Positions 10,885 through 23,619 of a stretch of DNA of 64,000 bases are shown one piece after another. The notes below the pieces were generated by a model. That model searched no databases. It had not been told where the DNA came from and was given only the letters and a program-made list of their open reading frames with translations. This DNA is from Sistotremastrum niveocremeum HHB9708 (lineage: Eukaryota; Basidiomycota; Agaricomycetes; Sistotremastrales; Sistotremastraceae). The DNA lies in assembly GCA_001630475.1 (NCBI GenBank), contig KV419426.1, forward strand, positions 61,248-125,247. The letters run 5' to 3'. A program made the translations under genes and the position numbers. Numbering within the stretch: position 1 is the first letter of the stretch; every line of letters begins with the position of its first letter.

Positions 10885-12080
10885 GCCGGCCTCATCCCCC
10901 GCCAATTGCAGGAGAAGTTGAAGGAACCTCGACGCTCCGCGTCCAGGCAGCTTCCGCAGACTCGCGGCCGCCGCAGCATCGCCACTCGACAACACCAGCC
11001 GCATACGCAGCCAGGCTATCTTCCGCAGCAGAGCCACTCACCGCTCGTCCACTACGCCGCCCTTTCACTACCGCATCAGAGGTTGGGAGAAAGAACAAAA
11101 GTTCCGACTGACGCCGTTATTTTATGGACGTTCTGCTTGTTGATTTTTCGCAGGATCACGAGCACTCTGTTGCGTAGGAGACTAAGACATAGAGACGAGT
11201 CAGAAGAGAAAAGCAGAATAAATGCGAGTTAGCTATAGCAGGCTATAGCAGATCAGTGCCGAAGTTCGGCACGCGTCTTCTTCTGCTTCCGCTGCGCTAC
11301 CGAGACTTCTCCGGCGAAGACGTGCTCTCTTCATGCACGACTTCTGGGCTTTCATTTCTTTCGCTATGGATCGCTGACTGACTCTACAACTGGCCTCTTG
11401 TGGTAAGTATATTGGCTTATTCACGACTTTAATCGCTGACTATTGTGTTCAATAATGTTCTCTCTGCATTCCATATTCGGGCTAATCGAAACCATAGTTG
11501 CTGAGTGTGAGGATGACTGAGGATCATGTAATGCCCTCTTGTGGTGAGTCAGTAGCTTATTCACAACCAAACGGCAACTGACTGAGCTTGAACAAGAAAT
11601 TTGTCTATATGACCACGGCATTATTTGTTGGAATTCCTCATTCTTCTTCCCCCCTTCCCTTTCCTGCCTAGAGCCTTGTCTCGTGATTGCTCCCGTGGCA
11701 CATCCTAGCACCGCGTGTCGGTCTTGGTGTGTCGTCGGGACGGTCGTTGGGCATAGCTCGCTGATCCCGTATGGGCTGTCCTCTACTGGGCTCCAGTTTT
11801 GGACTGCTTCGGGTGATGCGTTTTATTTTTATTTTTTGCTGCTGCCTTGTTTGGGCGACCATTGCACTTGGCTCAAGTGCTTGGTGTCTGATCTGGGGGG
11901 TAGTGTCTTTTTATTTCCGAGGCCTCGTGTGTCGTTTGCATCGCGTGCGATCATCCGGCGTACGGAGTCTTGTCGCCTTTTGCCATCTCCGCCATCCCTC
12001 GCTATAAACGTTCTGGCTATGGGTTGCGCGGTGATTAATTCAGGCTTTGAGTTATTATCCTCTTCTTCTGTCATATTTCA
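10885..12080 (+). repeat. Dispersed repeat R1, copy I (about 1.2 kb)
   Basis: This region matches 33310-32153 in inverted orientation along its length: a GC-rich block (about 10885-11100), a segment that on the reverse strand reads CATAAAATAACGGC, a block around 11160-11320, a central part, and the terminal block shared with bases 1-334. Within this copy a CCTCTTGTGGT(A/G)AGT motif followed by TTATTCAC occurs twice (about 11393 and 11530), a direct repeat about 137 bp apart. No transposase or polymerase frame is present; open frames differ between copies. It could be a solo LTR-like or other non-autonomous element; exact ends were not resolved. Confidence 0.7.
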
Positions 12081-12429
12081 CTATTTCATGCCATGCTGAC
12101 GCTTTGTTGTGTGGGGGAACAAGGTATATTCAGGCATGGCCTACACTTGTAGTGACCCAAGTCCAAGTCACTGTCACCGCCAAAATCCTGTGCCCCCAGC
12201 GTCATAATTTCAGTCTCCGGCGGAAGGTCTTAACAATCTTTAACGAGTGGTGGAGGGACGAGGACGTCTGAATGTACCAACTTGGCCCTTTCAGTTTTCT
12301 GCCAGAAACTTATGATGACATCATCCTTGTATTTTGGCTTTCGTCGGACTGTATCTTGAATAGAGTTAGAGATTGTCGGAGCAGAAAAATACACATTGGT
12401 TGTAGTACCTGGGTAGAAAGACGTTGTAA

Positions 12430-12950
12430 ACGCTATGATTAGCCTCGTACATCTACGGAGGCTAATCGAATCATTTCAATGGGGTTCCTCTGAGTCGAAG
12501 TCACCGCAGAAAGCTTTCTTTCAGATAGAACAGAGAACCTTCCATCCGAGTTGGTGCGCTACAGAGAAAGTCAGGCATGAGAATAAGGAGAGTGTTGAAG
12601 GCAACACGTACATAACATACGAAAGGAGTATTCCACGACATGCTTTTGCTCCTCTACTTATAACTGCTATTGATTTCTCCTGAGTCTCTTCATCGTCATC
12701 TTTCGCCGCAGGATGCATCACAAAATCGAAAATCTTGCTTATCGCCTGTTGAAGGAAATGGTATGGAGTTACCGAGGTCGACGCCAAGCGCGGATGATAA
12801 TGCAGCTAACGGATGTCTTGAGCCCAACATGCGAGAAGCGAGGAATGAGTGAGCGAAGCGCAAGTTCGTCTCCCAGGGATTTTTGTTGGAAGACCAGGGC
12901 ATCATCAGCGCAGCCGACTTAGAACGAAGTCAGCCTGGCCATGATGAGGG
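12430..12950 (+). repeat. Inverted-repeat partner of 30.75-31.19 kb
   Basis: Blocks such as AGGAGTATTCCACGACATGC, the CATCTTTCGCC segment and GAGCGAAGCGCAAGTTCG recur on the minus strand at about 31.05, 30.97 and 30.82 kb, in the same order. This pair lies next to the inverted R1 pair, so the two R1 copies and their flanks form a larger inverted arrangement around modules A and B. The coding content of the block is unclear. Confidence 0.55.
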
Positions 12951-14629
12951 CACGGCACCAAACAGACCTTGACTTAGAAGAGCGTGTTCCCGTGTAAACT
13001 GAGCCTTGAGAAGCCTTGGGTGATTGAACTCTCCGAGTCCTGGGTCGAATGTAGTTATTGGCGGATTTCGGCCGAGACCAGGAGTGCAGTCGTTGCGGAC
13101 AGGTGCTACACATGAAAAGCATGGCATGGTACACTGAACGCGGCTCGAGTGAGTGAGGGGCATGTTGTAGTGAACTGCGGACGCACCTGGTTCGCCGGTG
13201 TGCTCGAGCAATCTTGCGATCTCCTCAGTATTTTGGACGGGGTTTGTTGCGAATGCGGCTGAGGGGTGGCCCAGACTTGTTCAACCAAGTTCTCATGCAT
13301 GTCTTGCAGAGCAACGCCGTGAAGACACGATGCTTATCGACTCGTGCTGCGCAGCAAGGCTGACCCGATCAGTATGTTATAGCAGATCGAAATATACTAT
13401 ACTCACAGATGCTTCAATGCACGATTATGTCGTGTAGAACGGATTCATCACGTTGTTGTCGGGATGGAAGCTATCCTAGCTGAAGATCTCAGACAATCTT
13501 CAACATATTACGGTCGCCCGATAGGGGTCTCCATGAGTGAGAGAAGTGAAGGAGATGTCGAGGAGAGATAATTCTGGTGCCGCATTTTTTGATCACATAC
13601 TGTTCGGGTGAGATGAGTCAGAAAGAGTTGAGTGTCTCAACAGTGGTGGAGGACGCACGGAAAACAATCGCGGCCAGAATACGCGACGAAATTTCTTTCC
13701 AAGCTGTGTGTGGACCGCGATTGTGATGTTTCGCGACGTGGATGGCGTGCGAGTTCGACGACAGTGATGGAGTGCCGAGAGAAGCTGATACTACGACGCT
13801 TTCTGATGTGAGGTGATCAGATGGGATATATGAGCTCAACAGGCGATGACGAACCGAAGCCACCATCTACGTCTTCAGGTTTGAGGGTATCTTTGACTTG
13901 CAAGATCGATGGCATGAATTACAGGATCAAGCGAGGGAGACTAGAAGATGGGGTCAGTCACGTCATTAGAATCTTAGAGCCTTGAGATAGATCTACCTTG
14001 AGCAACAAAGCAGGACTTTGCCACTGATCGTCTCGTTTTGTTGTGCCAGAGATTCAAGTTGAAGCTGCAATTCTCCGACATGGGGAAAGCAGATACACCG
14101 GATTCGGTCAAAAATCAGGCTCCAACTGGAGCTAAAAAGGGTGGAGTGAGGTGAAGGAATAGATTAGCAGATTGTGATATTTCCACGACTGGATCAGCTC
14201 AACCGTGACAAAAATGAGAGACGGCGCCGATATCCGTTTTGTTACTCGCAGGACAAATACATGTATATCTTGTGTCTTGTCAACGCTTTATTTGGAATAA
14301 GTTCAAAGAACACACCCAGTGGCTCGGGACATTTCGAGTCTGCAGGAGGTCGTCGTTGACGATGAGAAGCAGCTTGGGTCGGAACTTGAATCCATCGACG
14401 CATCCTATCAGTATCCTATCATCTATCCTATCCTACACCCGAATACTTCTCCTATAAGTTACGAGGACTCGACAAATTTATCGCGACTCGACCTCTGCGC
14501 CATCACCACCGGTTGAAACGACGGACCCGAGATACAATATTGTCGCAAAGAAGGCAGACACGCGATACATCGAATAAATAATAAAAGTCTTCTGTGTCCT
14601 ACGCATCGATTGAGCCGTCGGACATGCCT

Positions 14630-15129
14630 CCTAGTAAAGACGAACGAAGGTCCCGAGTCATCGGTGCTGGCAGAGCAGCCCTAATATGTGTCTGTTGTAA
14701 TGTCCTTGGTGAGTCTTCATTTCACTACCTTCGACCTCCAACCAAGGCTCATGATCGCTCCGTCTTCAGCTCAACCAACGATTTGAGATTGGGGTCAGCG
14801 ATACCAGGGCACTCTCTGAAAACGTTCTGCACCCAGGATCGACCGAGAACATTGTTATTTTTCGCTTTTCGCCACACTGGCAGAGAAGGTTATCAATGTC
14901 ACCTTTGCGCTCGTTGCATGTCTCAACAACGACATTATACCCACGACTCCCGAGGGTCTTCTAAATGCAGGGCCCCAAATGTATATTCTACTCTTTTGGA
15001 ATCGGTGGAATGAGTGCAGTATGTCCCATGCTATCGTCCTCATATCCGCACTGAAGTTCTCCCCGTCTCATCAGAATCTCTACGAAGAAACTCAACTATG
15101 CCTCGCTTGCATGGACACGTTCTTTCGGT
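14630..15129 (+). pseudogene. Decayed upstream gene of the module, copy A
   Basis: A first exon from an ATG near 14624 (MPPSKDERRSRVIGAGRAAL) ends at a GTGAGT donor after CTTG, and the matching donor is present in copy D. A later open stretch (LAEKVINVTFALVACLNNDI, then MYILLFWNRW, ALKFSPSHQNLYEETQL) ends with TAA at 15127-15129. The segment contains a hydrophobic stretch that could be a membrane helix. Joining the two parts meets in-frame stops in the middle section, so the copy appears broken or my splice model is incomplete. Related sequence lies in the same position before the F-box gene in B and D. No family recognised. Confidence 0.45.
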
Positions 15130-16759
15130 AATCATTCCTCCATCTGGAACGTTCATCTACGAAAGGCACCAAGTAACCAAGCTTTAGGCCTTTCTCCTCT
15201 GGCAGAGCAGCCTCTCACGAATGTTGTCACGAACATTCCAGGCCACAAAGAGTGTACCATCAAAAGCGCCGAAACTACGCGGAAGTGGCTCTTCCCCAAT
15301 GCAGACGTTTGCGACGGATGAAGCACCTTATCAGACACGGCTCAAGTGTCGAAAATTGAAGCTCTGATTCGGTATATTCTATGGTTTCTCGCCTACTCCT
15401 TGTTCTGACGAAGTGACGTCAGATGTCTCTAGATCAGTATGCATCACTAAGATCGAAACCTTTCAACTCAGGTCCTTCAAACTATGTGCTTAGCTTTATG
15501 TGTCAATGTACGTCCCTGAGATACGGCCTTTGTCTCTGCATACGTTCTCAACTTCTCTATAAGGCCGATCGCAGTCGTCAACATTTCGTCAGGGTCGGGC
15601 GATGACGCAGAACGTGAATTTGACATGCCTCTCAAGAATTTCCGTCATTCTCCGGAATGAATTGATCAAGCGAGCTCCTGGGTCCATAAAAGCGCGACGT
15701 CGCGCTTTGTCGATGACTTAACTGATAACCTTGAAGGTGCTACCCTGTTTCCTTTCTCATTGCGTGCTCGCTCTAATTACTGCAATGTAGCGCTGCCTTC
15801 CTTACCGAAAACACGAGCTCTTCGCATGCACTCCATCGTCAAATGCAGGCATATCGTTTGATTAACGCATTTTACTTTTTGGACCGGCATTCCCGAAGTA
15901 CGTACGTCTCAAATAATTATTTGATCGATAGATCTGGCAGGTTGAAAGCACTCTAACAACACCTCACAGGGTTTGAAGTGACTGTAATCTGAGAGATCAA
16001 TCCTCTAGGGCGCAAACGAGCGGTAGCATGGTCTGGCAGGCGACTCGGATATGGTGTTCTCATGCCGGCCTGCGATGCAATCGACTCGGCTAAACGGACT
16101 GCATATATGGATGTCATGTCTAGTACCTCATCCGCTTGGTTACAATAAGGCAACACTTCCCGATCTTTTTGGCTGCTGGCTGCTGGTTATTATCCTCCCT
16201 TTTGAGAGGTCGACCTAGCCCTCTCTAATAGAGTTTATATGCTCCTGCAGGGAGTCATGTATATTGAACGACAAACATACAGCCTAGTAGCGCCTCTCTG
16301 ATGCATATTATTATCTTGTAGTGTCTCTTTACCAATACTATCAATCTAGCATGCCACGATGACGCACTGCAGTCGCTTGTAGTACAGTTTGGATCTCTGG
16401 GAAGGAGGATGCCAGTCCGAGTGCCCGACGGCGCGTCGAGCTGCATCCATCACGTCGCCGTCCCAGTTGGTTCAGCCAGGCCATTGCGACGACCCGAATC
16501 CTCTAAAAGAGCTCTGGCTCACCGAGAGTGATAAGCGGTGCTCCCGTTCCCAGCTGTGAGGCCTCAGGCCGATCAGCAAGGCGCACTCGCGCTCAAGCTC
16601 GTAGGCAAAACCCAGCGTTCCCCATTTTTCCTACATGCTGAGGTTTTCGTTCATCCAGGCATTCAAGACTTTTGTTGTAGACTTGTAAATTGGACCGAGA
16701 TCCTCCTTCGTCGCGTTCGCCAACTCGAGAAAACTCAATTCTTACACCCGTCGACCCTC

Positions 16760-18774
16760 ATGGATGTCAGCGATCAGCTTGGTCGAATGGAGCTGTCAGC
16801 TCAAGAGCAGTCGCTTCAAATATCGATGGCGGAGCTTATGGATGTCCTGGAGAGGACCTTGAACGACGCGTAGGTTCTTTCTTTAGCCTGCTTTGCTTCG
16901 TACAATGCAAACTGACTCCAAAACCCGACCCTTACAGTCGCCAGGTTGAAAACGGATCGCGCACCATACATGCTCCTATCTTCAGTGAGATGTCACTGTA
17001 CTTGAATCTGGCCTCTGCAACCCTGAATCAAATATCAAACTTGCATATACCTATCGGCCGCCTTCCCGACGAAGTTGTGGCCGAGATTTTGCTGGCCACT
17101 GTCTCAGCAATCATGGGTGATGGACCCCTTATCGATCCGTGTCGCTGGGAACATTTAATGCATGTGTGCGGCTGGCTTCTTCTATTATCTATATTTCCCG
17201 TGTTGATACCTACTCATAGGTGTTCTCGCTGGACTGGGATAATACGCGAGGATTCTCGCTTCTGGAGGTCAATCAATTTCGCGTGGAATCAGACCACAGT
17301 AAACCGCTATCTCTCTCTATGCAAAGACGGGTTTCTTTCTTTGCAAATGCCCTCATCCACCGAATTTTTCTTTGCGTACAAAAATCTTCTCTTGCGTAGC
17401 ATGTGGCGTGCAAAAGAGATCAACATCGTCACTTCTGACGACCAATCCAAAAAATGCGCACACAACCTGTGGTCCACGTTCAATCTACCCTCTCCGATTA
17501 GCTCTTGGAGCATCGACAGACTTGGGGTGACAGAGGCCGTATTTTCGGGCATACGCTCAGGCTGTACAGCAGAGTTATTGATAGCATCAATGCCAAACTT
17601 GACCAAGTTAATGGTGCATTGCTCACATTCCACTGCTCCGACACATTCTCTCCCCCCGTTACAGCATCTATCCTCGTTAGTAACCCTCGAGCTTTACGAC
17701 TGCAGGTTGGAGGGGGAGTGGAATTGCATCTTCCCCGCTTCTCTTCGCCATTTAATCCTTGCATATCCTGCCTATCTATACCCAACACCGAAACCGGGAG
17801 TCAGCATTGTCAACATTATAGGCCTGATGACGCGCTGTCCCAGCATTGAGTCCCTCGACGTTGCTGGGGCAATCATCACCTCTGTGCCACAGGCTCTTCA
17901 ACCGCAGGGTACTATAACTGCGCAACAGCTTCGGAGGCTTGTTGTGTCTGACACATCATCTGAATCCGACCTTCTTTCTCATTTCGTCCATGCACCCTTG
18001 TTATCAGAGGTCCATCGCACCGTGCCATTCATTGACCGAATGCCTCCCTTACCAGCCCACCTTTCGTCTTGCATGGCACAAGCGTCACATGCGGCAATCG
18101 ATTTTCGCTTCAGTACCATTACTTACACATATCCAGGAACGCGATCGGCCCTAGAGATCACTTGCAAGCACGTTCTCAGTATCGTTTGCGAACCGAAATT
18201 ACAAGACCCTGACCTATTTCGTAACGTCGAACCGGACTGGACACAAGTCGTCGATCAGACCATAACTCAATTTGCCAAGCTCGAACGTCTGACTATTGAA
18301 CTCGACCACTGGCACGCCATGGGTCTTCGATGGAATACTCTCCTCGCAAACATGAACAGTCTAGTTTCGCTCGATCTTCACGGTGTTATCGGGGAGGACT
18401 TCTTCACGACTCTCTCATCATCCAACCTCTGTCCCCGCTTATCGTTTCTCTGCATTCGGACTTCGGACCACATGAGAACAGAAACGGTGAGCACCAGGTC
18501 TTATCCTGAGACTCGAATTGCACGTGACTCTAATGGTGATCAGGATTGTGGACCATCGAACCCGACAAACCTTTGGGAACAGAGTCGATCACGGTTATTG
18601 ACGTGTCTTAATAAGAGAAAGCTTAAAGGCCGCGGAGTGCAGACCCTAGCCATCAATGATCGATGGCTCACTGGATGGAATCTTAGTCGTCTACGTAGTT
18701 GCGTTGAACGAATTGAAAGCACCAAGGGCCGGGTCGTTGATGCTGACGTGTTTCTGGTGGCTGACGAGGTATGA
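16760..18774 (+). CDS. F-box/LRR-like protein, module A copy (611 residues)
   Basis: Exons 16760-16869, 16938-17165, 17220-18486 and 18544-18774 give 612 codons with the stop and no interruption. Introns are 68, 54 and 57 nt, at the same positions as in the other copies; introns 2 and 3 are multiples of 3, so their retention would leave the frame open. Domains: a short N-terminal exon (about 37 residues, MDVLERTLNDA at its end), an F-box-like motif at about residues 70-125 (GRLPDEVVAEILL, then across the intron HVCSRW, then FWRSINFAWN), and irregular leucine-rich repeats to the end (LVTLELYDCRLEGEW; CPSIESLDVAG; LVSLDLHGVIGEDFF). By family knowledge, such proteins act as substrate adaptors of SCF ubiquitin ligases through SKP1; the substrate is unknown. 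The ATG was chosen because all four copies align from it and exon 1 is 110 nt in three copies. Confidence 0.85.
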
Positions 18775-19110
18775 ACAGTAAGCCTTGAATGAGCGGTATA
18801 GGACGCGAGGTGTCCGTTGTATGTAAGTAGGCTTTGCTTCAATAGGAGCTGTTGTTCGTCAGGCCCGCAGCAGGATTGATGGATGCAATTCATCGACCGA
18901 GTTTTGTAGCATATCATTTCGCGTTGTACAGTAGACGAGACTACGACAGAGCTCTCGCCGTCTCTTTTCACCAACTTATGATACATCAGACTATCAAAAG
19001 TGCGATTCAACACACAGCGACAACTGAACCTTTAAATTCCTCATATTCTTGCTCAGCAACTGTATGGACAGCTTTTTGTTGTTGTTTGAGTCACGGGCAG
19101 GGAAAATTTT

Positions 19111-20847
19111 AGTGATAACTTCGCAGGGCCTGCGCCTAGCGCTAATTTCAATACGTGCCTCTGGGTTACCGTCAAAGAGTTACTGATTGTCAATGACTAG
19201 CTTTGCTTTCGAATTTCGACCACTGCGACGAGCTTCGTACACAACCTTGGAGCTGGATGGTGATGGCATCAGAGTGCCAGAGTAATGGAAAACGCGTCCG
19301 TCACAATGTGACCGACGCGTTTTCCCGGGTGTAGTTTCGAGTCGAGGAGAAGTCACTTCGAAGATGAGATATTGAATCCATCTAGTTTCGGCAACGCATG
19401 CGTGCCAGTAGATCTCAGCTTTGATAAAATGCACAGAAGTAGCGGATGATCGCGGTTGCGGCGAGGATACTCGGTTGCGGCATAGCTCAGATGACCGTCG
19501 ATGACTCGAGTGCTTGACAGAATATTATTCAAGGCCTGTGTTGACGTAATTTACTCTTCTCAAACATTCAGTTCGTTCCTTTGTATCTACTCTTGAGGAC
19601 CATAAATATCGCAGAACGGACGAAACCAAATTTCGAGGACATACAGGACAGTTCGTCAAGGACTCTAGAAACCGAAGGTGCAATGTACGGCTTTCTTCCA
19701 AGCCTCTTTCATCACCCTACAGCTCTCCTAGGATTTAAATTAAGGATCGCACACAAAAAGGTAGAGCTCATATGACATACCAGTTGAGGAGATCGATGTC
19801 ACGATGCAGTCGTAGGGCGAGCTTAGGATCACGGCACGATGAAGATAGGTGTCGGGTAGAGATCTGACTTCCGTCTCTATTCATCGGAATTCAGGAGAGA
19901 CTTTTTTTGCTTGATTTACCGAATTGGCGCCTGCTCGCTCCGATTAGCTCAAGCACATTGGTCTATCTTGGATAAGCATAAGCAATACCTAAACACGACA
20001 ACTTTCAACCTACTTTAAATATGGATGGCATGTTGTGCACAGTCTTCGACAATCGGAAAGTACTCCTCGTTTTCAGACTTCCTGCGTGAGATTCGGATGG
20101 ATGGATGGCCCGGGTAGACGAGGCGATGAAGACCTAGGATAACCGGTGGGAAGAGTGAGGCAAAGCCACATTTCAACATGCTCATCGAGGGAGGATAGAG
20201 AAGTCAGAGTCGCTGCGGATGGGACAGGTGACCTGTGACCGAGAGCAGGCCCTAGACGGAGTGCTCGTTCAGATGTAAAAGGGGGTCAAAGAGGAGGTGG
20301 TTGACACTCAGGGCCTGGAGCACTATCGATACTGAGACTTCGAGGTTGAAGCAGACCCTATGCAACCCGGCAGTGCTTGTTTTATCGTTCAACTAGCCGG
20401 TCACATTCACGTTGCCTTCCGATCGGCATAAATCCAACGCAGGATTCAGTATAGCTGGCACGCTGAAGAAGTCGTCAGTTGCACACAACTTGTACATGCA
20501 CTTCAAACGATGGAAACGTACCAGGTACCCCTTTCGTATAGGCCCCTCGAGATTCCGTGTGCCGGATCTTAGCACATTCAATACGTCTTCTTCGTCCTCT
20601 CCTTCTCCGTCAGCTCAAGCGTGACTCTGTTCTCCATCATTCCTCCACAAGTTAACGGAAAGCCGGATCCGATTGACGGCTTTGATAGGATTTCTTCTAA
20701 TGTCTTCCCCAGCGCACGGGAAGACTTCTCGACTGGCTTCGAGTGCTGAAGAGGACGGTTATGGCCCGTAGACTTGAAGAGAATGAATAACGCACCATAA
20801 CCCGCTCTTCTATATAGCTCTTCTATATAGCAAAAGAGAACTCTACA
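19111..20847. other. Intergenic, no supportable gene
   Basis: Similarity to the other modules stops near 19.1 kb. What follows has only short frames (for example 20412-20624 plus and 19434-19180 minus) with no homologue in the window. It contains the 39-bp palindrome described separately and, at 20805-20830, a 13-bp unit CTCTTCTATATAG repeated twice in tandem. Confidence 0.45.
19287..19325. promoter_or_regulatory. 39-bp near-perfect palindrome carrying two ACGCGT boxes
   Basis: Arms 19287-19305 and 19307-19325 are reverse complements with one mismatch in 19 and a single central base. Each arm holds ACGCGT, the core of the fungal MBF/MCB cell-cycle element. The structure can be a symmetric protein-binding site or extrude as a hairpin. 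It is not near a supported gene start, so its role is unknown. Confidence 0.7.
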
Positions 20848-21258
20848 TCATGCTCTCGCACTTCTACGACATTCTGGGGGCTCAGAAGTCTGCTGTGAAC
20901 GAGGAGTCCTCTTTGCTTCGTTGAGCTTCGCGGCTGCAGGTGCCATCGTTGTCGACGAAACGTTGAACTCGAAGTGAGAGTGAGACATCAGAGCCCAGCG
21001 CCTCATAATCATGGTAGTGAGTCTTGATGTCCATGGAAGAGATACTACGAGAACAAGGACAACGCCCAGTCTGATTGTAGTGAGACCGCCACATAAGCCA
21101 GAGAATTGGATGGCTGGATCGTCGCCGGGTCTGAGCAGCCCGCTACCCACTCGAGGAGATTTGATGTGCAGTAGACACTGACTGCGAGTGGTCTCCCGGA
21201 TATGATGCCCGCTTGAGTTCAGACGCTCAGCGCTCATCCCAATCTGCCTCTGCTCCAT
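20848..21258 (-). CDS. Hypothetical 136-codon frame with one possible membrane segment
   Basis: A single uninterrupted minus-strand frame starts at 21258 (MEQRQIGMSAERLNSSGHH) and holds one hydrophobic stretch (TIRLGVVLVLVVSLPW) at about residues 61-76, with a basic, polar C-terminus. This could be a small single-pass membrane protein. It has no counterpart in the other modules and no splice evidence, so a chance open frame is quite possible. Confidence 0.25.
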   Translation of the reverse strand: MEQRQIGMSAERLNSSGHHIRETTRSQCLLHIKSPRVGSGLLRPGDDPAIQFSGLCGGLTTIRLGVVLVLVVSLPWTSRLTTMIMRRWALMSHSHFEFNVSSTTMAPAAAKLNEAKRTPRSQQTSEPPECRRSARA

Positions 21259-21479
21259 AGGATCTCAGAGGCTCGATTGGAGTCATCCGAAAGCGCAAGA
21301 CAAATTCTTTTCAAGGCATCGAGTCATGACTCATGAGCAATCACAACAAATGCAGAAGGCCTCCATGTATCTTGTACAGCTCTCAGAATTGTCTCCAAGC
21401 TTGTCCCGAACCTCAAAAAGCAGCAACGCAGATGACGGAGCATTGACGGACCACGAACTAATATTTAGAATGACACCGA

Positions 21480-22180
21480 GACGATCACCTACGCCAGTGC
21501 AGTGAACGTTAATAATGCAGTCTCATCGTCGTAGATGCTGCCCTCAGTTGCGAACACGACAATACTGGATGCCTCTCTGTCAGGCCGATGACCGAAATCT
21601 TTCAGGACCAATGTTTCGGAATTTCGTCTTTATATCCTCTGCCTCGAAATTTCATGATAATGAGGACCTCAGTAAGTCTTTGTCCAACAAGATGAAGGTC
21701 TTCTCAACGCTTCAACACAGGAAATCGACTGTCGCAGTTTCCTTGGTGTGACCTCATTGATCATTCTTGAACCTAACGTACGCTCACCTCGTCTCTGACT
21801 CGACCAGCACTCGACCTGTCGGCCACTCCGTGATACTCTTTGAATAATCCATACCTCCCGATAATCCATCGAGTATAATTCCACTCCTTGCTTTCCGCCA
21901 AACCAGCAGAGAAGGCTATCACTGCCACGTTTGCTCTTATTGTATGTCTCAAAATTGCTAGCAATGCTAGCCTAGCATGCTCATGACTCACGAGATCTGT
22001 GGCAAACCAGGGCCTTAAATACAAATTTTATTTTTAGGACCTGGTGAAGTGAGAAAAGTGTGTTTTCGACCATCTTCTTCAAATACGCATTGAAGTTCTC
22101 CGTGGTCCATTAGGTTCCCTAAGAAGAAACGAATCCACCTCTTGGCGTGCACGCACACATTCTTTTCGGAATGAGTCCTC
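21480..22180 (+). pseudogene. Decayed upstream gene of the module, copy B
   Basis: The region parallels 14.8-15.1 kb of module A. A frame reads AEKAITATFALIVCLKIA where A has AEKVINVTFALVACLNND, then meets stops; further on ALKFS and EETN blocks match ALKFS and EETQ of A, but with in-frame stops between them. The copy is clearly non-functional as read. Confidence 0.5.
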
Positions 22181-23619
22181 TGTCCTGAATGAGACAGCCT
22201 GTATTCGGCTGAACATACCAGACCGCAAAGAGTGTACGACCAAAAGCTTTAGAAGCCATATCGTCACCAAAGCGACCTTTCCCAAACTCAGACACTTGCG
22301 GCGGACGATGCATATTATCAGACATAGGTAGATTTCAGAAGATCGAAGGTCTAGTCTGCCACGTTCTGTCAATCTCACGAGGTGACGGAAGAGGTCTCCT
22401 CCGATGTGGTCAACAGCACCAATACCTTCCCAATCATATTTTCTATAGCATAAGGTGTGTCCTTGAAACACGGATCCCGTTTCTAAATAAGTTCTCACCT
22501 TTTCTACAGGCCCAATACCACTCGTCAACTTGGTGTCAGCGCAAACGATGACGCCTGCATTCAAAAATCCCGGCATCCTCAGAAGTCAATCGATGAAGAG
22601 AGCTCCCGAGTCGCCATCGTAGCGCGACGTTGCCCTTGGTCAAGGATGATCTTCGAGTATCTGCCGTTTGACCTCTCTCGTTACGTGCTCGGTCTGATTT
22701 ATTTGACGTAGGGCCGCGCTCCTTGCCGAAATTTCAGTCTGTAATGTGTCCTTCACCTCCACTTGCAGGCCCGTTGTCTGACCCACCACATCTCACGGGT
22801 TGGAATGGCAATGCAGCCGAGGTAAAGTACGCCTCTAAGAGTTAATTGATCAATGAGTCTCATCCTGATACCAACTCAGAGGGCTTCAAAGCACTGCGAT
22901 TCAAGATATTTCAATCCTTTGGGACACATGAGCGGTAACGTGGCCGGCGTCTTGAATATGCCGCTCTCATGACTGCCGCGCAAACAGCCTGACTAGACGG
23001 ACTGCATATATATGTGTAGGGCCTTTTCAGCTCGCTTACAATAAGGTGGCACTGCACGCTATTCTAGTTCATGGCGGTTGTATCCCATTTTGAGACCTAG
23101 CCCTCTATATGCTCCTGCAGGTATAGTCGTGTACATGGAACGACCAAAAAATAGCTTCTATATTTTTTTTTTGCCTATCTGGTCGTGTTTCTACAACATC
23201 AGTATTAGAATTTGCTATGTCACGATGATGCACTGCAGTCGCTAGTACAGCTCTCTTGTGAGGCCTCGCTCGAGTCCGAGTGTCCGACGCGTCGAGCCCA
23301 TCCGTCACTGCGCGGTCCCACTTGCTTCATCCCAGCTATCACGACCATCGGAATACTCTGCGACAGCTCAAATTGCAGTCTGGATGGTTCACAGAGAGGG
23401 ATAAGCGTGTAGCCAGAGAACCAGAGAGCGCACTCGGACGCGATTGGGTCCGCTCGAGCTCGTAGGCAGATCCCCTTAATCCACGTCTTCGCTACATTCT
23501 AAGGCTTTCGTTCATCCAGATATTCAAGACCGGTGTTGTCAACTTTTAACTTGGTCTTAGCTCCTCCGTCGTCGCGTTCGCCGAATTAGACATCTTAATC
23601 ATTCCACTCGTCGACCCTT

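Larger units (their letters stand above)
13620..19110 (+). repeat. Duplicated module, unit A (upstream relic and F-box gene)
   Basis: Unit A shares long similarity with D from its left part (13.6-14.5 kb against 48.3-49.2 kb, including the GACGATGA[AG]AGC region), with B and D through the upstream relic and promoter region, and with all units over the F-box gene and its 3' flank (CGAGGTGTCC.. and CGAGTTTTGTAGCAT). Similarity ends near 19.1 kb, so A lacks the convergent minus-strand gene found in B-D. Boundaries are by eye, within about 200 bp. Confidence 0.7.

Noticed and set aside
14855-15043. Minus-strand frames in modules A and B with related residues (TFSASVAKSEK and AFSAGLAESKE)
   Set aside because: The similarity is explained by DNA conservation of the plus-strand relic; the plus frame has better residue-level conservation and a shared stop-side end.
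20805-20830. Twice-repeated CTCTTCTATATAG as a double TATA promoter
   Set aside because: No supported gene starts within a suitable distance downstream on either strand.
16255-23308. Minus-strand frames in the promoter regions of the F-box genes (LATAVHHR motif in B and D)
   Set aside because: Frame is not kept in A; this is conserved non-coding leader/promoter DNA of the module.
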